DNA of 64,000 nt from Streptomyces sp. (GTDB lineage: Bacteria; Actinomycetota; Actinomycetes; Streptomycetales; Streptomycetaceae). Position numbers and translations under genes: made by a program. How positions within the stretch are numbered: position 1 is the first letter of the stretch; the number at the start of each line of letters is the position of its first letter. The notes beneath the pieces are model-generated. The model saw only the letters and a program-made list of their open reading frames with translations, was not told where the DNA came from and made no database searches. Shown here piece after piece: positions 42,707 to 51,952 of the stretch. Location: NCBI RefSeq assembly GCF_019510245.1, contig NZ_JAEKKT010000131.1, positions 1 through 64,000 of the forward strand. Direction: 5' to 3'.

Positions 42707-44386
42707 GTGCGCAACTCGCTCAGACGTTCCAGACGCCGGATATTCGCCCTGCTCGGGTCGGCCGCTCTCGCGCTCGCCGGGGCCATCGCGCTGCCCGGTA
42801 CCGCGCAGGCGGCCAACGTCCTGTCCAACCCCGGCTTCGAGTCGGGGAGTCTCTCGCCGTGGTCCTGCTCCGGGAACCTCGGCTCGGTCGTGTCCTCTCC
42901 CGTGCACGGCGGCTCGAAGGCGCTCGCGGGGGCCGCGAGTTCCAGTGACAACGCCCAGTGCACGCAGACCGTCGCGGTGCAGCCCAACTCCACGTACTCG
43001 CTCAGCGGCTGGGTCCGCGGCTCCTACGTCTATCTCGGGGTGACCGGCGGCGCGTCCACCTGGACGACCTCGGCCTCCCAGTACAGCCAGCTGACGGTGT
43101 CCTTCACCACCGGGGCCTCGCAGACCAGCGCCCAGATCTACGTCCACGGGTGGTACGCCCAGGGGACGTACTACGCCGACGACATCAGCCTCGACGGGCC
43201 CGGCGGCAGCTCCGACACCCAGGCGCCGACCGCGCCCACGAACCTCACCTCCACCGGGAAGACCTCCTCCAGCGTGTCCCTGTCGTGGTCGGCGGCGACG
43301 GACAACGTCGGGGTGGCGGCGTACGACGTCTACCGCGGGTCGACCCTGGCGACGAGCGTCTCCGGGACCTCCGCCACGGTGAGCGGGCTGTCGGCCAGTA
43401 CGGCGTACACGTTCACGGTGAAGGCGCGGGACGCGGCCGGGAACGTGTCGGCCGCCTCCAACTCCGTCTCCGTGACGACGAGTGCGGGCACCGGCGGCGG
43501 GACCGGGTTCAAGCAGGCCGCGCCCTACCTCTACGAGGGCTGGGGCGACCCGCCGAACCCGGCGACCGTGATGAACGCGACCGGCATCAAGAACTTCACC
43601 ATGGCCTTCGTGCTGGACTCCGGCGGCTGCACCCCGGCCTGGGACGGCAGCCGCGCGCTCACCGGCGGCGCCGACCAGACCGCGATCAACCAGATCCGGG
43701 CGGCCGGCGGCGACGTCACCCCGTCGTTCGGCGGCTGGCAGGGCAGCAAGCTCGGCGCCAACTGCTCCTCCGCGAGCGCGCTGGCCGGGGCGATCCAGAA
43801 GGTGATCGACGCCTACGGCCTCAAATCCGTGGACATGGACATCGAGAACACGGACGAGTTCGAGAACGAGGCCGTGCAGGCGAAGATCCTGACCGCCCTG
43901 AAGACGGTCAAGGCCAACAACGCCGGGCTGAAGACGATCGTCACCTTCGGGACGTCCACCACCGGCCCGACGTACTACGGCAACCGGCTGATCGAGCAGG
44001 CCCAGTCGATCGGCGCCGACATCGACGTCTTCACGATCATGCCGTTCGACTTCGGCGGCGGCTCCGACATGTACGGCAACACCGTGGCCGCGGCCGAGGG
44101 GCTGAAGACCAAGCTGAAGTCCACGTTCGGCTGGGACGACGCGACGGCCTACGCGCACATCGGGATCTCCGGCATGAACGGGCTGTCCGACCAGCAGGAG
44201 AACACCACCCCGGCGATCTGGACGCAGATCCGTGACTGGGGGAACTCGCACCACATCGCCCGGCTCGCGTTCTGGGCGGCGAACCGGGACCGCGGCTGCG
44301 CGGGCGGCGGTGTGGTGAGCAACTGCTCCGGGATCAGCCAGAGCGACTGGCAGTTCACGTCGATCACGGCCGGCTTCACCGGCTGA
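42707..44386 (+). CDS. Secreted GH18 chitinase with CBM and fibronectin III domains
   Basis: This 559-residue extracellular enzyme hydrolyses chitin. It has a twin-arginine-rich signal peptide (residues 1-35, ending GTAQA) and a jelly-roll carbohydrate-binding module (NPGFESGSLSPWSCSG, about 37-160). A fibronectin type III domain (about 170-255) and a GH18 catalytic domain (about 265-559) follow. The active-site motif is VDMDIENTD with Glu380 as proton donor; the first Asp of the usual DxxDxDxE is replaced by Lys. The GTG follows GGGAG. N-acetylglucosamine control through DasR is supported by the upstream dre site. Confidence 0.9.
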   Translation: MRNSLRRSRRRIFALLGSAALALAGAIALPGTAQAANVLSNPGFESGSLSPWSCSGNLGSVVSSPVHGGSKALAGAASSSDNAQCTQTVAVQPNSTYSLSGWVRGSYVYLGVTGGASTWTTSASQYSQLTVSFTTGASQTSAQIYVHGWYAQGTYYADDISLDGPGGSSDTQAPTAPTNLTSTGKTSSSVSLSWSAATDNVGVAAYDVYRGSTLATSVSGTSATVSGLSASTAYTFTVKARDAAGNVSAASNSVSVTTSAGTGGGTGFKQAAPYLYEGWGDPPNPATVMNATGIKNFTMAFVLDSGGCTPAWDGSRALTGGADQTAINQIRAAGGDVTPSFGGWQGSKLGANCSSASALAGAIQKVIDAYGLKSVDMDIENTDEFENEAVQAKILTALKTVKANNAGLKTIVTFGTSTTGPTYYGNRLIEQAQSIGADIDVFTIMPFDFGGGSDMYGNTVAAAEGLKTKLKSTFGWDDATAYAHIGISGMNGLSDQQENTTPAIWTQIRDWGNSHHIARLAFWAANRDRGCAGGGVVSNCSGISQSDWQFTSITAGFTG

Positions 44387-44403
44387 GCGAGGAGAGACCG
44401 ACC

Positions 44404-44438
44404 GGCGTGGGGATGCCTAGACCGGGTATCCCCACGCC
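44404..44438. terminator. Bidirectional hairpin between chitinase and sulfotransferase genes
   Basis: GGCGTGGGGAT (44404-44414) pairs perfectly with ATCCCCACGCC (44428-44438) around a 13-nt loop. The stem overlaps the last codons of the sulfotransferase gene and lies 17 bp after the chitinase stop. Confidence 0.7.
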
Positions 44439-45310
44439 TTCGCCATCTCGGCGAGCCGGGGCGGGAGTTCGGCGTCCGGGTCGGCCTGGCGGGCGGCCTG
44501 GACCCTGCCGGACCTGATCTCCCTGCTCCAGTCGCCGAGCTTCGGCCTGAAGGTGCCGTGGTCCTGCTCGCCGTAGTCGAGCATGCCGCTCTCCCACGGG
44601 ACGCCGAGGTACTCGCACAGGCCCCGGGTGACCCGCTCCGGGTCGGCGGTGAGGTCCTCGTACGTGATCACGTGGGCACCGGTGAGGCTCTGGCGGGCCT
44701 CTTCGAGCTTCTCCGCGTAGCCCAGGACCTCGGCGCGGATCGCCTCGTGGTCGGGGTCGGCGCGGCGGCTGGTCAGGGACTGGATGACGGCGCCGGGGTG
44801 GCGCAGCAGCAGGATGAACCGGGCCTCGGGCCAACATCGGTGCAGCCGCGGCCAGATGAGCGTGTTCGGCGGCGTCTTGTCGACGATGACGTCCTTGCCG
44901 CTGCGGCTGAGCTCCAGGTGCAGCACCCGGTCCCACAGCACGTGCTCCAGTTCCTCACGGTCGAGGGCGAGCTCCTTCATGGCGTCCGCCGTGAACTCCC
45001 GGGACATGCGGACGTGCACCGTGCGCAGGTGCATCTCGTGCGGGGCGCGGATGCGGCTGTGGCTGTTCAGCAGGACGCGCAGCAGCGTGGAGCCGGAGCG
45101 CACCGAGGAGAGCACGAAGGCCGGGGACCGCACCAGGCGCGGGGCGAGCGGGGCCGTGTAGCCGTCGTCGGGGTCCTGCCGCGGGCGCTCGGCGGGACGC
45201 TGGGTCGGGATGGCGTCGAGGGTCTTGCGCGGCGGGCTCACCGCCTGCGCCATGAGCCGGCCCCGGCGCTTGAGCCCCTTGGCGATCGCTGACATTCGCG
45301 GGTCTCGCAC
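44417..45310 (-). CDS. Sulfotransferase family protein (PAPS-dependent)
   Basis: This 297-residue protein has the 5'-phosphosulfate loop in LSSVRSGSTLLRVLLN and the 3'-phosphate site in FILLLRHPGAVIQSL. Between them it has VDKTPPNTLIW, and late ITYEDLTADPERVTRGLCEYL, the standard pattern of bacterial sulfotransferases. It would transfer sulfate from PAPS to a sugar, lipid or peptide. No PAPS synthesis or obvious biosynthetic genes are adjacent. GTG at 45310 has GAAAGG seven bases upstream; ATG at 45295 is an alternative. No signal peptide. Confidence 0.82.
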   Translation of the reverse strand: MRDPRMSAIAKGLKRRGRLMAQAVSPPRKTLDAIPTQRPAERPRQDPDDGYTAPLAPRLVRSPAFVLSSVRSGSTLLRVLLNSHSRIRAPHEMHLRTVHVRMSREFTADAMKELALDREELEHVLWDRVLHLELSRSGKDVIVDKTPPNTLIWPRLHRCWPEARFILLLRHPGAVIQSLTSRRADPDHEAIRAEVLGYAEKLEEARQSLTGAHVITYEDLTADPERVTRGLCEYLGVPWESGMLDYGEQDHGTFRPKLGDWSREIRSGRVQAARQADPDAELPPRLAEMAKAWGYPV

Positions 45311-45486
45311 GGTGATGCCTTTCTGTCGTCCCTGCCGTCCCGCATCCCAGGGGTGCCAGGCGAACTCAAGGTGTCCAAGAGGGAAACCGACAGGGTCACG
45401 GCGGCCCGAAAAGCCGCCGTGACCAGCACACTTACCGTTCTCTTAATTCTTCATACGAGAAATCCTGGCCTATGACTCGAACCGGC

Positions 45487-46737
45487 TCAGAACCGTCCGG
45501 ATCCGCGGTACAGCTCCAGCTCCCCGTCCAGTTCGACGGCGAGGACGGTGGCGTACGGGTCGAGGTCGGCCGCGGCCGGCGGGTCGATCCACAGCACACC
45601 GACCGCCTCGTGCAGTCCGCCGACCACCCGGTGGCCGAGTTCGGTGCCGGTGCCCAGGACGGTGACCCTGCGGACCGCCGTCGCGAGGCCCCGGACGCCG
45701 ATCTCGGCGCGCGGGACGTCGAACAGGGTGAGGTAGAGGGTGCGCCGGTCGGCGGAGAGGGTGCTCGGGCCGTAGTGGTGCCCGGCCGGCAGACCGCGCC
45801 CCGTCCCGTACACCGCCTCCGCGTGCCTGCGGATCCACTCCCCCAGCCCTTCGAGCCGCTCGACCTGCGGCTGCGGGATGGTGCCGTCCTCCATGGGGCC
45901 GACGTCGAGCAGCAGGTTGCCGCCGCCCCCGATGGTCTCGGTGAAGTAGCGGATCAGCTGGGCGAGCGACTTGTGGTTGTCGTCGTGGTGCTGGTACCCC
46001 CACGAGTCGTTGATCGTCAGGCACAGCTCCCACGGGCCGTCCGGCGGCACGATGGGGGCGCCCTGCTCGGGCGTCGCGTAGTCGCCCTCGCTGAGCATGC
46101 GCGCGTTGAAGACGACATGCGGGACGTACGAGCGGATCAGCGCGGCGAGTTCGGGGATCCGCCACTGCTCCTCGCTGCGGTCCCACTCCCCGTCGAACCA
46201 CATCAGGTCCGGCCGGAAGCGGGAGGCCAGCTCCGTTATCTGGCCGTCCCGGTAGGCGATGAAGCGTTCCCAGGCCGCCAGGTCCTCGTCCTCGGCCGCC
46301 ACCTCCGAGTACCGGTTGTCCTCCAGCTCCGGCGGGCGGCCCGGCTTGCGGGTGGAGGCGTAGTCGGGGTGGTTCCAGTCGGAGTGCGAGTAGTAGAGGC
46401 CGACCTTGAGGCCGTGCGCGCGCAGCGCCTCGGCGTAGGGGCCGAGGTAGTCCCTGCCGAGGTTGAGGTCGCCGTACCCGGTGTCCCAGAGGGCCACACC
46501 GTCGTGGTGACGGCTGGTGAGCACGGCGTACTTCGCGCCGGCGCGGGCGAACAGGTCCGCCCACGCCTCCGGGTCGTACTTGGCTCCGGTGAAGCGGTCC
46601 AGCTGGGACATGTACTGGTCGTGCGGGACGATGTCGTCGTAGAAGGACCAGGATTCCTGGACCCCGTCCACGGCGTAGATGCCCCAGTGCACGAAGATCC
46701 CCAGCTTGGCGTCGGTGAACCAGGGTTGCATGGCCAT
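45487..46737 (-). CDS. GH29 alpha-L-fucosidase, cytoplasmic
   Basis: This 416-residue enzyme starts at MAMQPWFTDAKLGIFVHWG, a GH29 hallmark, and has SRHHDGVALW and LMWFDGEWD, where Asp182 is the probable nucleophile. It lacks a signal peptide, so it acts on imported oligosaccharides. It may release L-fucose or a fucose-like residue such as 6-deoxy or arabino sugars. The ATG is preceded by GAGGAG and lies 4 bp after the alpha-mannosidase stop. It is last in the leftward operon. No fucose catabolic genes are seen nearby. Confidence 0.87.
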   Translation of the reverse strand: MAMQPWFTDAKLGIFVHWGIYAVDGVQESWSFYDDIVPHDQYMSQLDRFTGAKYDPEAWADLFARAGAKYAVLTSRHHDGVALWDTGYGDLNLGRDYLGPYAEALRAHGLKVGLYYSHSDWNHPDYASTRKPGRPPELEDNRYSEVAAEDEDLAAWERFIAYRDGQITELASRFRPDLMWFDGEWDRSEEQWRIPELAALIRSYVPHVVFNARMLSEGDYATPEQGAPIVPPDGPWELCLTINDSWGYQHHDDNHKSLAQLIRYFTETIGGGGNLLLDVGPMEDGTIPQPQVERLEGLGEWIRRHAEAVYGTGRGLPAGHHYGPSTLSADRRTLYLTLFDVPRAEIGVRGLATAVRRVTVLGTGTELGHRVVGGLHEAVGVLWIDPPAAADLDPYATVLAVELDGELELYRGSGRF

Positions 46738-46741
46738 CCGG

Positions 46742-49700
46742 TCAGCTCCTCTGCAGCCGGAGGGTGAGGATCTGGAAGGGGCGCAGCGTGACGGAGACGG
46801 TGTCACCGTCCACGTCGGCGTCCTCCAGCGGGCGCTCCAGCAGGTCGGTCACCCGGGCGCCGGCCAGCGGGAAGCCCGTGCGCAGGACGCCCTGGGCGCG
46901 GCCGCCGCGGGACTCGTAGAGGCGGACCACGACATCGCCGGAGGCGTCGTCGGCGAGCTTGACCGCCTCGACGGTAACGCCCTCGCCCGCCACCGAGACG
47001 ACCGGCTGCGGCTCGCCGGCCGCGTCGGCCACCCGCAGCGGGAGGTTGAGGGCGTAGCCCTCGGCCACCGCGTCCCCGATGGTGGCACCGGGCAGCAGCG
47101 CGTAGGTGATGCGGTGGCGGCCCTGGTCGGCGCCCGGGTCCGGGACACGCGGGGCGCGCACCAGGGAGAGCCGGACCGTGGTGGTCGTACCGCCGTCCTC
47201 GCGGACCGTGCGGGAGACGTCGTGGCCGTACGTCGAGTCGTTGATGACGGCGACGCCGTAGCCGGGCTCCCCGATGTGCACCCAGCGGTGGCCGGAGACC
47301 TCGAAGCGGGCCGCCTCCCAGCTGGTGTTGGTGTGCGTGGGCCGCTGGACGTGGCCGAACTGGATCTCGGCCGAGGAGTGCGCGGCACGGATGTCCACCG
47401 GGAAGCCGGCCTTGAGGAACTTCTCGGCCTCGTGCCAGTCGATGTCCGTCTCGAAGTCGATCCGGGGGCTGCCGGCGCGGACGCTGATCGTCTGGGTGAT
47501 CGTCGAGCCGTTGCCGAAGGGGCGCGTGACGCGGATCGAGCCGAGCAGCGGGTCGGTGTCGGCGACGGTGATCTCGGAGGGGTCGAGCAGGTCGGTGTAG
47601 CGGTTCTTGTAGTGCTTGTCGACGTCCCAGGCGTCCCAGTAGTTCGGGAGGTCGGTGTGCAGGCGGAGCAGGTTGCCCTGGCCGGCGAGGACCTCGCGGT
47701 TCGCGCGCAGGTCGTACACCGACGACAGGGTGCCGTCCTCGGCGATCTCCACCCGGACCAGTCCGTTGTCGATGACCCGGCCTTCGACCGTCACCGGCCG
47801 CGGGGCGTCGGCGGCGGCCGTCAGCGGCGCGCTGCCGCTCGCCGGGACCTCGACGTACACCGGGGTGCCCGCGGCGTCCCGGACGACCTCCGCGCGGGCG
47901 TAGGGGCTGGTGTTGAAGACGCGGGCCGTGCCGCCGCCCAGGGCGGTGACCGCCTCGGTGGTGAGCGCCTCCAGTTCCTCGGCGACCCGGGCGTACTCGG
48001 CCTCGGCCTCGCGGTGCACCCAGGCGATCGAGGAGCCGGGCAGGATGTCGTGGAACTGGTGGAGCAGGACCGTCTTCCAGAGCCGGTCGAGCTTCTCGTG
48101 CGGGTAGCGGTAGCCGGGCGCGTGCAGCGCGGACGTGGTCGCCCACAGCTCGGCCTCGCGGAGCCTGTGCTCGCTGCGCCGGTTGCCCTGCTTGGTGCGG
48201 GCCTGCGAGGTGTAGGTGGCGCGGTGCAGCTCCAGGTAGAGCTCGCCGACCCAGACCGGGGCGTCCTCGTACTCGGCGCGGGCCTTGGCGAAGAAGGCGT
48301 CCGGGTGCTCGACCTCGACGCGCGGGGAGCCCTCCAGGTCCTTCAGGCGGCGGGCCCGCTCCATGATCTCGCGGGTGGGGCCGCCACCGCCGTCGCCCCA
48401 GCCGAACGGGGCCAGCGAGCGCGTCGCGCCGCCCTTCTCGGCGTAGTTGCGGACCGCGCGGGACATCTCCTCGCCGCTGAAGCGGGCGTTGTAGGTGTCC
48501 ACGGGCGGGAAGTGCGTGAAGATGCGGGTGCCGTCGATGCCCTCCCACCAGAAGGTGTGGTGGGGGAACTTGTTGGTCTGGTTCCAGGAGATCTTCTGGG
48601 TGAGGAACCACTCGTTGCCGGCGAGCTTGGCGATCTGCGGGTAGGCCGCGTTGTAGCCGAAGGAGTCCGGCAGCCACACCCCCTTGGTCTCGACCCCGAA
48701 GTGCTCCATGAAGAACCGCTTGCCGTGGACGAACTGGCGGGCGACCGCCTCGCCGCCCGGCAGGTTGCCGTCGGACTCCACCCACATGCCGCCGACCGGC
48801 GCCCACTGGCCCTTCTTGACCGACTCCTGGATCCGGGCCCAGACCTGCGGGTAGTTGTCGCGGACCCACTCGTACTGCTGGGCCTGCGAGCAGGCGAAGA
48901 CGAACTCCTCGTACTCGTCCGCCAACGATGTCACGTTGGAGAAGGTGCGGGACGTCTTGCGCTTGGTCTCGCGGATCGGCCACAGCCAGGCCGAGTCGAT
49001 GTGGGCGTGGCCCACGCCGGAGACGATGTGCGCGCTGGCGTGCGCGGGCTTCGACAGGACCGGTTTCAGGGCCTCGCGGACGGCGGCGGCCGAGCCGGAG
49101 ATGTCGTCCAGGTCGAGCAGGTCCATCGCGTGGTCGAGGGCGTGCATGATCTCGTGGCGGCGCGGGTCGTGCTCGCCGAGTTCCAGCATCAGCTCGCGCA
49201 GCACCTGGACGTCCAGGTCGAGGTGCCAGACGTCCTCGTCGAGGACGGCGATGTCGGCACGCCTGAAGGTGTAGAGCGGCTTGTCGCCGGCCGTCAGGAC
49301 GTCACCCAGAGGCGTGGGCCCCACGAAGTCGTTGGCGAGGATGTCGGGGTTGGAGGCGGCCTCGACCAGGTAGTCGATCACTTCGCCGCCGGTCGCCGGG
49401 TTGGCGATCGCCACGTACTGGTTGAGCGGGTTGACCGCCTTCAGGGGGGTCCCGTCGGTGAGGTGGACCAGGGCCTCGGCCTGGTTGCCCGGCCAGTCGC
49501 CGACGAAGCCGAGGTCGATGACGGCCTCGACGCGGCGGCCCGCGAATGCAGCGGGCACCTGCCCGCGCATCCGGAACCAGGTGGTGCCCCAGGGCGGGCC
49601 CCACGGGGTGTCCATCGCGAACGGCTCGTACGCGGCGGCCGCGGCCTCCTCGAAGGGCACCGGCTCCCCGGGTGCCTGCCAGGCGGACACCTCGAAGGGG

Positions 49701-49786
49701 ACGGTGGCCGCGTAGATCGCGGGCTTGATGCGCTGGTTGTGGAGGCGCTCTACGCGCTCCTCGATCCGGCGGCGTTCGTCGTGCAT
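46742..49786 (-). CDS. GH38 alpha-mannosidase, cytoplasmic
   Basis: This 1014-residue retaining glycosidase has an N-terminal beta domain. The catalytic region carries GVGHAHIDSAWLWPIRET (zinc ligands His260 and Asp264 area) and WLPDSFGYNAAYPQI, where Asp374 is the likely nucleophile, then LLHQFHDILPGSSI. The C-terminal beta-sandwich runs to residue 1014. Length and order match bacterial and fungal alpha-mannosidases. No signal peptide. The ATG follows GGAGA; a perfect palindrome lies 23 bp upstream. It would trim alpha-mannose from imported oligosaccharides. Confidence 0.92.
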   Translation of the reverse strand: MHDERRRIEERVERLHNQRIKPAIYAATVPFEVSAWQAPGEPVPFEEAAAAAYEPFAMDTPWGPPWGTTWFRMRGQVPAAFAGRRVEAVIDLGFVGDWPGNQAEALVHLTDGTPLKAVNPLNQYVAIANPATGGEVIDYLVEAASNPDILANDFVGPTPLGDVLTAGDKPLYTFRRADIAVLDEDVWHLDLDVQVLRELMLELGEHDPRRHEIMHALDHAMDLLDLDDISGSAAAVREALKPVLSKPAHASAHIVSGVGHAHIDSAWLWPIRETKRKTSRTFSNVTSLADEYEEFVFACSQAQQYEWVRDNYPQVWARIQESVKKGQWAPVGGMWVESDGNLPGGEAVARQFVHGKRFFMEHFGVETKGVWLPDSFGYNAAYPQIAKLAGNEWFLTQKISWNQTNKFPHHTFWWEGIDGTRIFTHFPPVDTYNARFSGEEMSRAVRNYAEKGGATRSLAPFGWGDGGGGPTREIMERARRLKDLEGSPRVEVEHPDAFFAKARAEYEDAPVWVGELYLELHRATYTSQARTKQGNRRSEHRLREAELWATTSALHAPGYRYPHEKLDRLWKTVLLHQFHDILPGSSIAWVHREAEAEYARVAEELEALTTEAVTALGGGTARVFNTSPYARAEVVRDAAGTPVYVEVPASGSAPLTAAADAPRPVTVEGRVIDNGLVRVEIAEDGTLSSVYDLRANREVLAGQGNLLRLHTDLPNYWDAWDVDKHYKNRYTDLLDPSEITVADTDPLLGSIRVTRPFGNGSTITQTISVRAGSPRIDFETDIDWHEAEKFLKAGFPVDIRAAHSSAEIQFGHVQRPTHTNTSWEAARFEVSGHRWVHIGEPGYGVAVINDSTYGHDVSRTVREDGGTTTTVRLSLVRAPRVPDPGADQGRHRITYALLPGATIGDAVAEGYALNLPLRVADAAGEPQPVVSVAGEGVTVEAVKLADDASGDVVVRLYESRGGRAQGVLRTGFPLAGARVTDLLERPLEDADVDGDTVSVTLRPFQILTLRLQRS

Positions 49787-49808
49787 GGGAAGTCTCCAGA
49801 AGAGGGAT

Positions 49809-49822
49809 GGAAAGCGCTTTCC
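49809..49822. promoter_or_regulatory. 14-bp palindrome, candidate LacI-type operator before the GH38 gene
   Basis: GGAAAGCGCTTTCC is perfectly symmetric with a central CG, the pattern of LacI-family and catabolite-type operators. It lies in the 46-bp gap between the GH4 stop and the GH38 start. Confidence 0.55.
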
Positions 49823-49832
49823 GAGCGGCTGG

Positions 49833-51170
49833 CTACTTAAGATACGCGAGGCCGGGGTGCACCTCGGTGTACCCCTCCACCAGGCGCCGGGCGACGTTCA
49901 CCGAGTCGACCAGCGGGTGCAGCGCGAACGCCTTCACGGCCGTCGTGCGGGAGCCGGACTCGGCTGCGGCGAGCACCTCGCGCTCGACCGCCTTGACCGC
50001 GCAGACCAGGCCGGTGGCGTGGTCGGGCAGCGGGGCGACGGCGACCGGGTGGGCGCCGTTGGCGTCGACCAGGCAGGGCACCTCGATGACGGCCTCGCCG
50101 TCGAGCGCCGAGAGGGTGCCGCGGTTGCGGACGTTGAGGATCAGAGTGGTGCGCTCGTCGCGGGCGATGGCCCGCATCAGGGCCAGGGCGACCTTCTCGT
50201 ACCCGCCGGAGAGGTCGTCGGCGTCGCGCTCGCCGGCGCCGGCCGTCTCCCGGTTCTCCGCCATGTAGGTGGCCTCGCGCTCGGCGCGGGTGCGGTCCCA
50301 GACGTCCAGGGCCCTGGCACCCGGATCGGTCACCGCCTCGTAGAAGTGCGCCTGCTGGTCGCGCAGGAAGGCGCCGCGGGTCCGCTCGGCCTGCTGGTAG
50401 GCGCGGACGGCCTCGCGGTTGAAGTAGTAGTAGTGCAGGTATTCGTTGGGGATGGCACCGAGGGACTGCAGCCAGTCGACGCCGAAGAGCTTGCCCTCCT
50501 CGAAGGAGCCGAGCAGGTCGGGGTCGGCGAGCAGGCGCGGGAGCTCGTCGCGGCCGGCGATGTGCAGGCCGCGCACCCAGCCGAGGTGGTTGAGGCCGAC
50601 GTAGTCGATCCAGGCCTCCTTCGGGTCCCCGCCGAGGACGCGCGCGATCCGGCGGCCGAGGCCCACCGGGGAGTCGCAGATGCCGATGACGCGGTCGCCG
50701 AGGTGCCGGGACATGGCCTCGGTGACCAGTCCGGCGGGGTTGGTGAAGTTGATGACCCAGGCGTCGGGGGCGAGCCGGGCGACCCGCCGGGCGATGTCGA
50801 CGGCGACGGGCACGGTCCGCAGGCCGTAGGCGATGCCGCCGGCGCCGACCGTCTCCTGGCCGAGGACGCCCTCCGCGAGGGCCACCCGCTCGTCGTTCGC
50901 CCTGCCCTCCAGGCCGCCCACCCGGATCGCCGAGAAAATGAAGTCGGCACCGGTGAGGGCCTCGTCCAGGTCGGTCGTGGCGGTCACGGCGGGGGCGCCC
51001 GGGACGCCGGCCGCCTGTTCGGTCAGGACCCGGGCGACCGCGGACAGCCGGCCGGCGTCGAGATCGTGCAGCACGACCTCGGTGACCCGCCCCTCGGCCC
51101 GGTCCGTCAGCAGTGCGCCGTACACGAGCGGCACGCGGAACCCGCCGCCGCCCAGAATCGTCAGTTTCAC
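49833..51170 (-). CDS. GH4 family glycosidase, 6-phospho-beta-glucosidase-like
   Basis: This 445-residue NAD+- and Mn2+-dependent glycosidase has the dinucleotide motif LGGGGFRVPLVYGALL, INFTNPAGLVTEA, GICDSPVG (metal Cys) and VGLNHLGWVRG (metal His). GH4 enzymes cleave by oxidation-elimination-reduction and can accept either anomer. The CDSP motif differs from CNVP of classical phospho-beta-glucosidases, so phosphate specificity is uncertain. The GTG overlaps the DeoR stop (GTGA). No PTS gene is present, but a sugar kinase and ABC importer are divergent. Confidence 0.85.
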   Translation of the reverse strand: MKLTILGGGGFRVPLVYGALLTDRAEGRVTEVVLHDLDAGRLSAVARVLTEQAAGVPGAPAVTATTDLDEALTGADFIFSAIRVGGLEGRANDERVALAEGVLGQETVGAGGIAYGLRTVPVAVDIARRVARLAPDAWVINFTNPAGLVTEAMSRHLGDRVIGICDSPVGLGRRIARVLGGDPKEAWIDYVGLNHLGWVRGLHIAGRDELPRLLADPDLLGSFEEGKLFGVDWLQSLGAIPNEYLHYYYFNREAVRAYQQAERTRGAFLRDQQAHFYEAVTDPGARALDVWDRTRAEREATYMAENRETAGAGERDADDLSGGYEKVALALMRAIARDERTTLILNVRNRGTLSALDGEAVIEVPCLVDANGAHPVAVAPLPDHATGLVCAVKAVEREVLAAAESGSRTTAVKAFALHPLVDSVNVARRLVEGYTEVHPGLAYLK

Positions 51171-51952
51171 GCTTGAGCCTTTCCTGCCAGGACCACCTCG
51201 ACACCGGCCTCCTCAAGGGCGGCTCGGGTCGCCGGATCCACCGGCGCGTTGGTCACCACCTTGTCCAGGTCCCCGGGACCGCAGACCTTCGCCATGCCCG
51301 TGCCCGGGAACTTGGCGGCATCGGCGAGCAGCACGACCTTGTCGCTCGCCCCGATCATGGCGCGCTTGACCGGCACCTCCACGACCGTCGTGTCCATCAC
51401 CTGCCCGCCCGGCCGCACCCCGCTGGTGCCGAGGAACAGCCAGTCGGCGTGCAGCTGGCGCAGGTTGTCCTCGGTGAGGAAACCGACCAGGGAGCGGTAC
51501 TCGCGGCGGAGCATGCCGCCGAGCAGCACCAGTTCGATGCCCTCGTCGTCGGCGAGCTCCTCGTACACCACCAGGTTGCTGGTGATGACGGTGAGGCGGC
51601 GGCCGTGCAGCTGGCGGGCGAGCCGGAAGGCCGTGGTGCCGATGTCGAGCAGCACCGACTGGCCGTCCTGCACCAGAGCCGCGGCGCACGCGGCTATGGC
51701 GTCCTTCTCGGCCACGCGCACCTCGGCCACCTCGGCGAAGGGCTGGTCGCCCTCGTCGACGACGGCGCCGCCGTGGACACGCGTGAGCAGCCCGTCCTCC
51801 TCCAGTTTGACCAGGTCACGCCTGATCGTGGCCGGGCTCACACCCAGCTGTTCGGAGAGGTCGGTCACAGCCGCGGGGCCACCGGAGCGAAGGGCCCGCA
51901 GGATGAGTTGGTGTCGTCGTTCTGCCAGCACGCGGCGAACACTACTCGTCAT
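51167..51952 (-). CDS. DeoR family transcriptional regulator of the glycan locus
   Basis: The 261-residue regulator has an N-terminal HTH (AAVTDLSEQLGVSPATIRRDL, shown in part; then GLLTRVHGGAV) and a sugar-phosphate sensor domain (LLDIGTTAFRLARQL; VITSNLVVYEEL; FLGTSGV; IGASDKVVLLAD). Such proteins usually respond to a phosphorylated sugar. The ATG at 51952 is chosen; GTG at 51931 would start at LAERRHQ and is the alternative. It leads the leftward operon and is divergent from the PfkB kinase, which could make its effector. Repeats TGACGAG in the intergenic region are likely sites. Confidence 0.84.
   Translation of the reverse strand: MTSSVRRVLAERRHQLILRALRSGGPAAVTDLSEQLGVSPATIRRDLVKLEEDGLLTRVHGGAVVDEGDQPFAEVAEVRVAEKDAIAACAAALVQDGQSVLLDIGTTAFRLARQLHGRRLTVITSNLVVYEELADDEGIELVLLGGMLRREYRSLVGFLTEDNLRQLHADWLFLGTSGVRPGGQVMDTTVVEVPVKRAMIGASDKVVLLADAAKFPGTGMAKVCGPGDLDKVVTNAPVDPATRAALEEAGVEVVLAGKAQA

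Noticed and set aside
46679..49840. 1053-codon open frame antisense to the alpha-mannosidase
   Set aside because: Composition is a shadow of the GH38 gene; no domain is recognisable and the GH38 frame has clear catalytic motifs.
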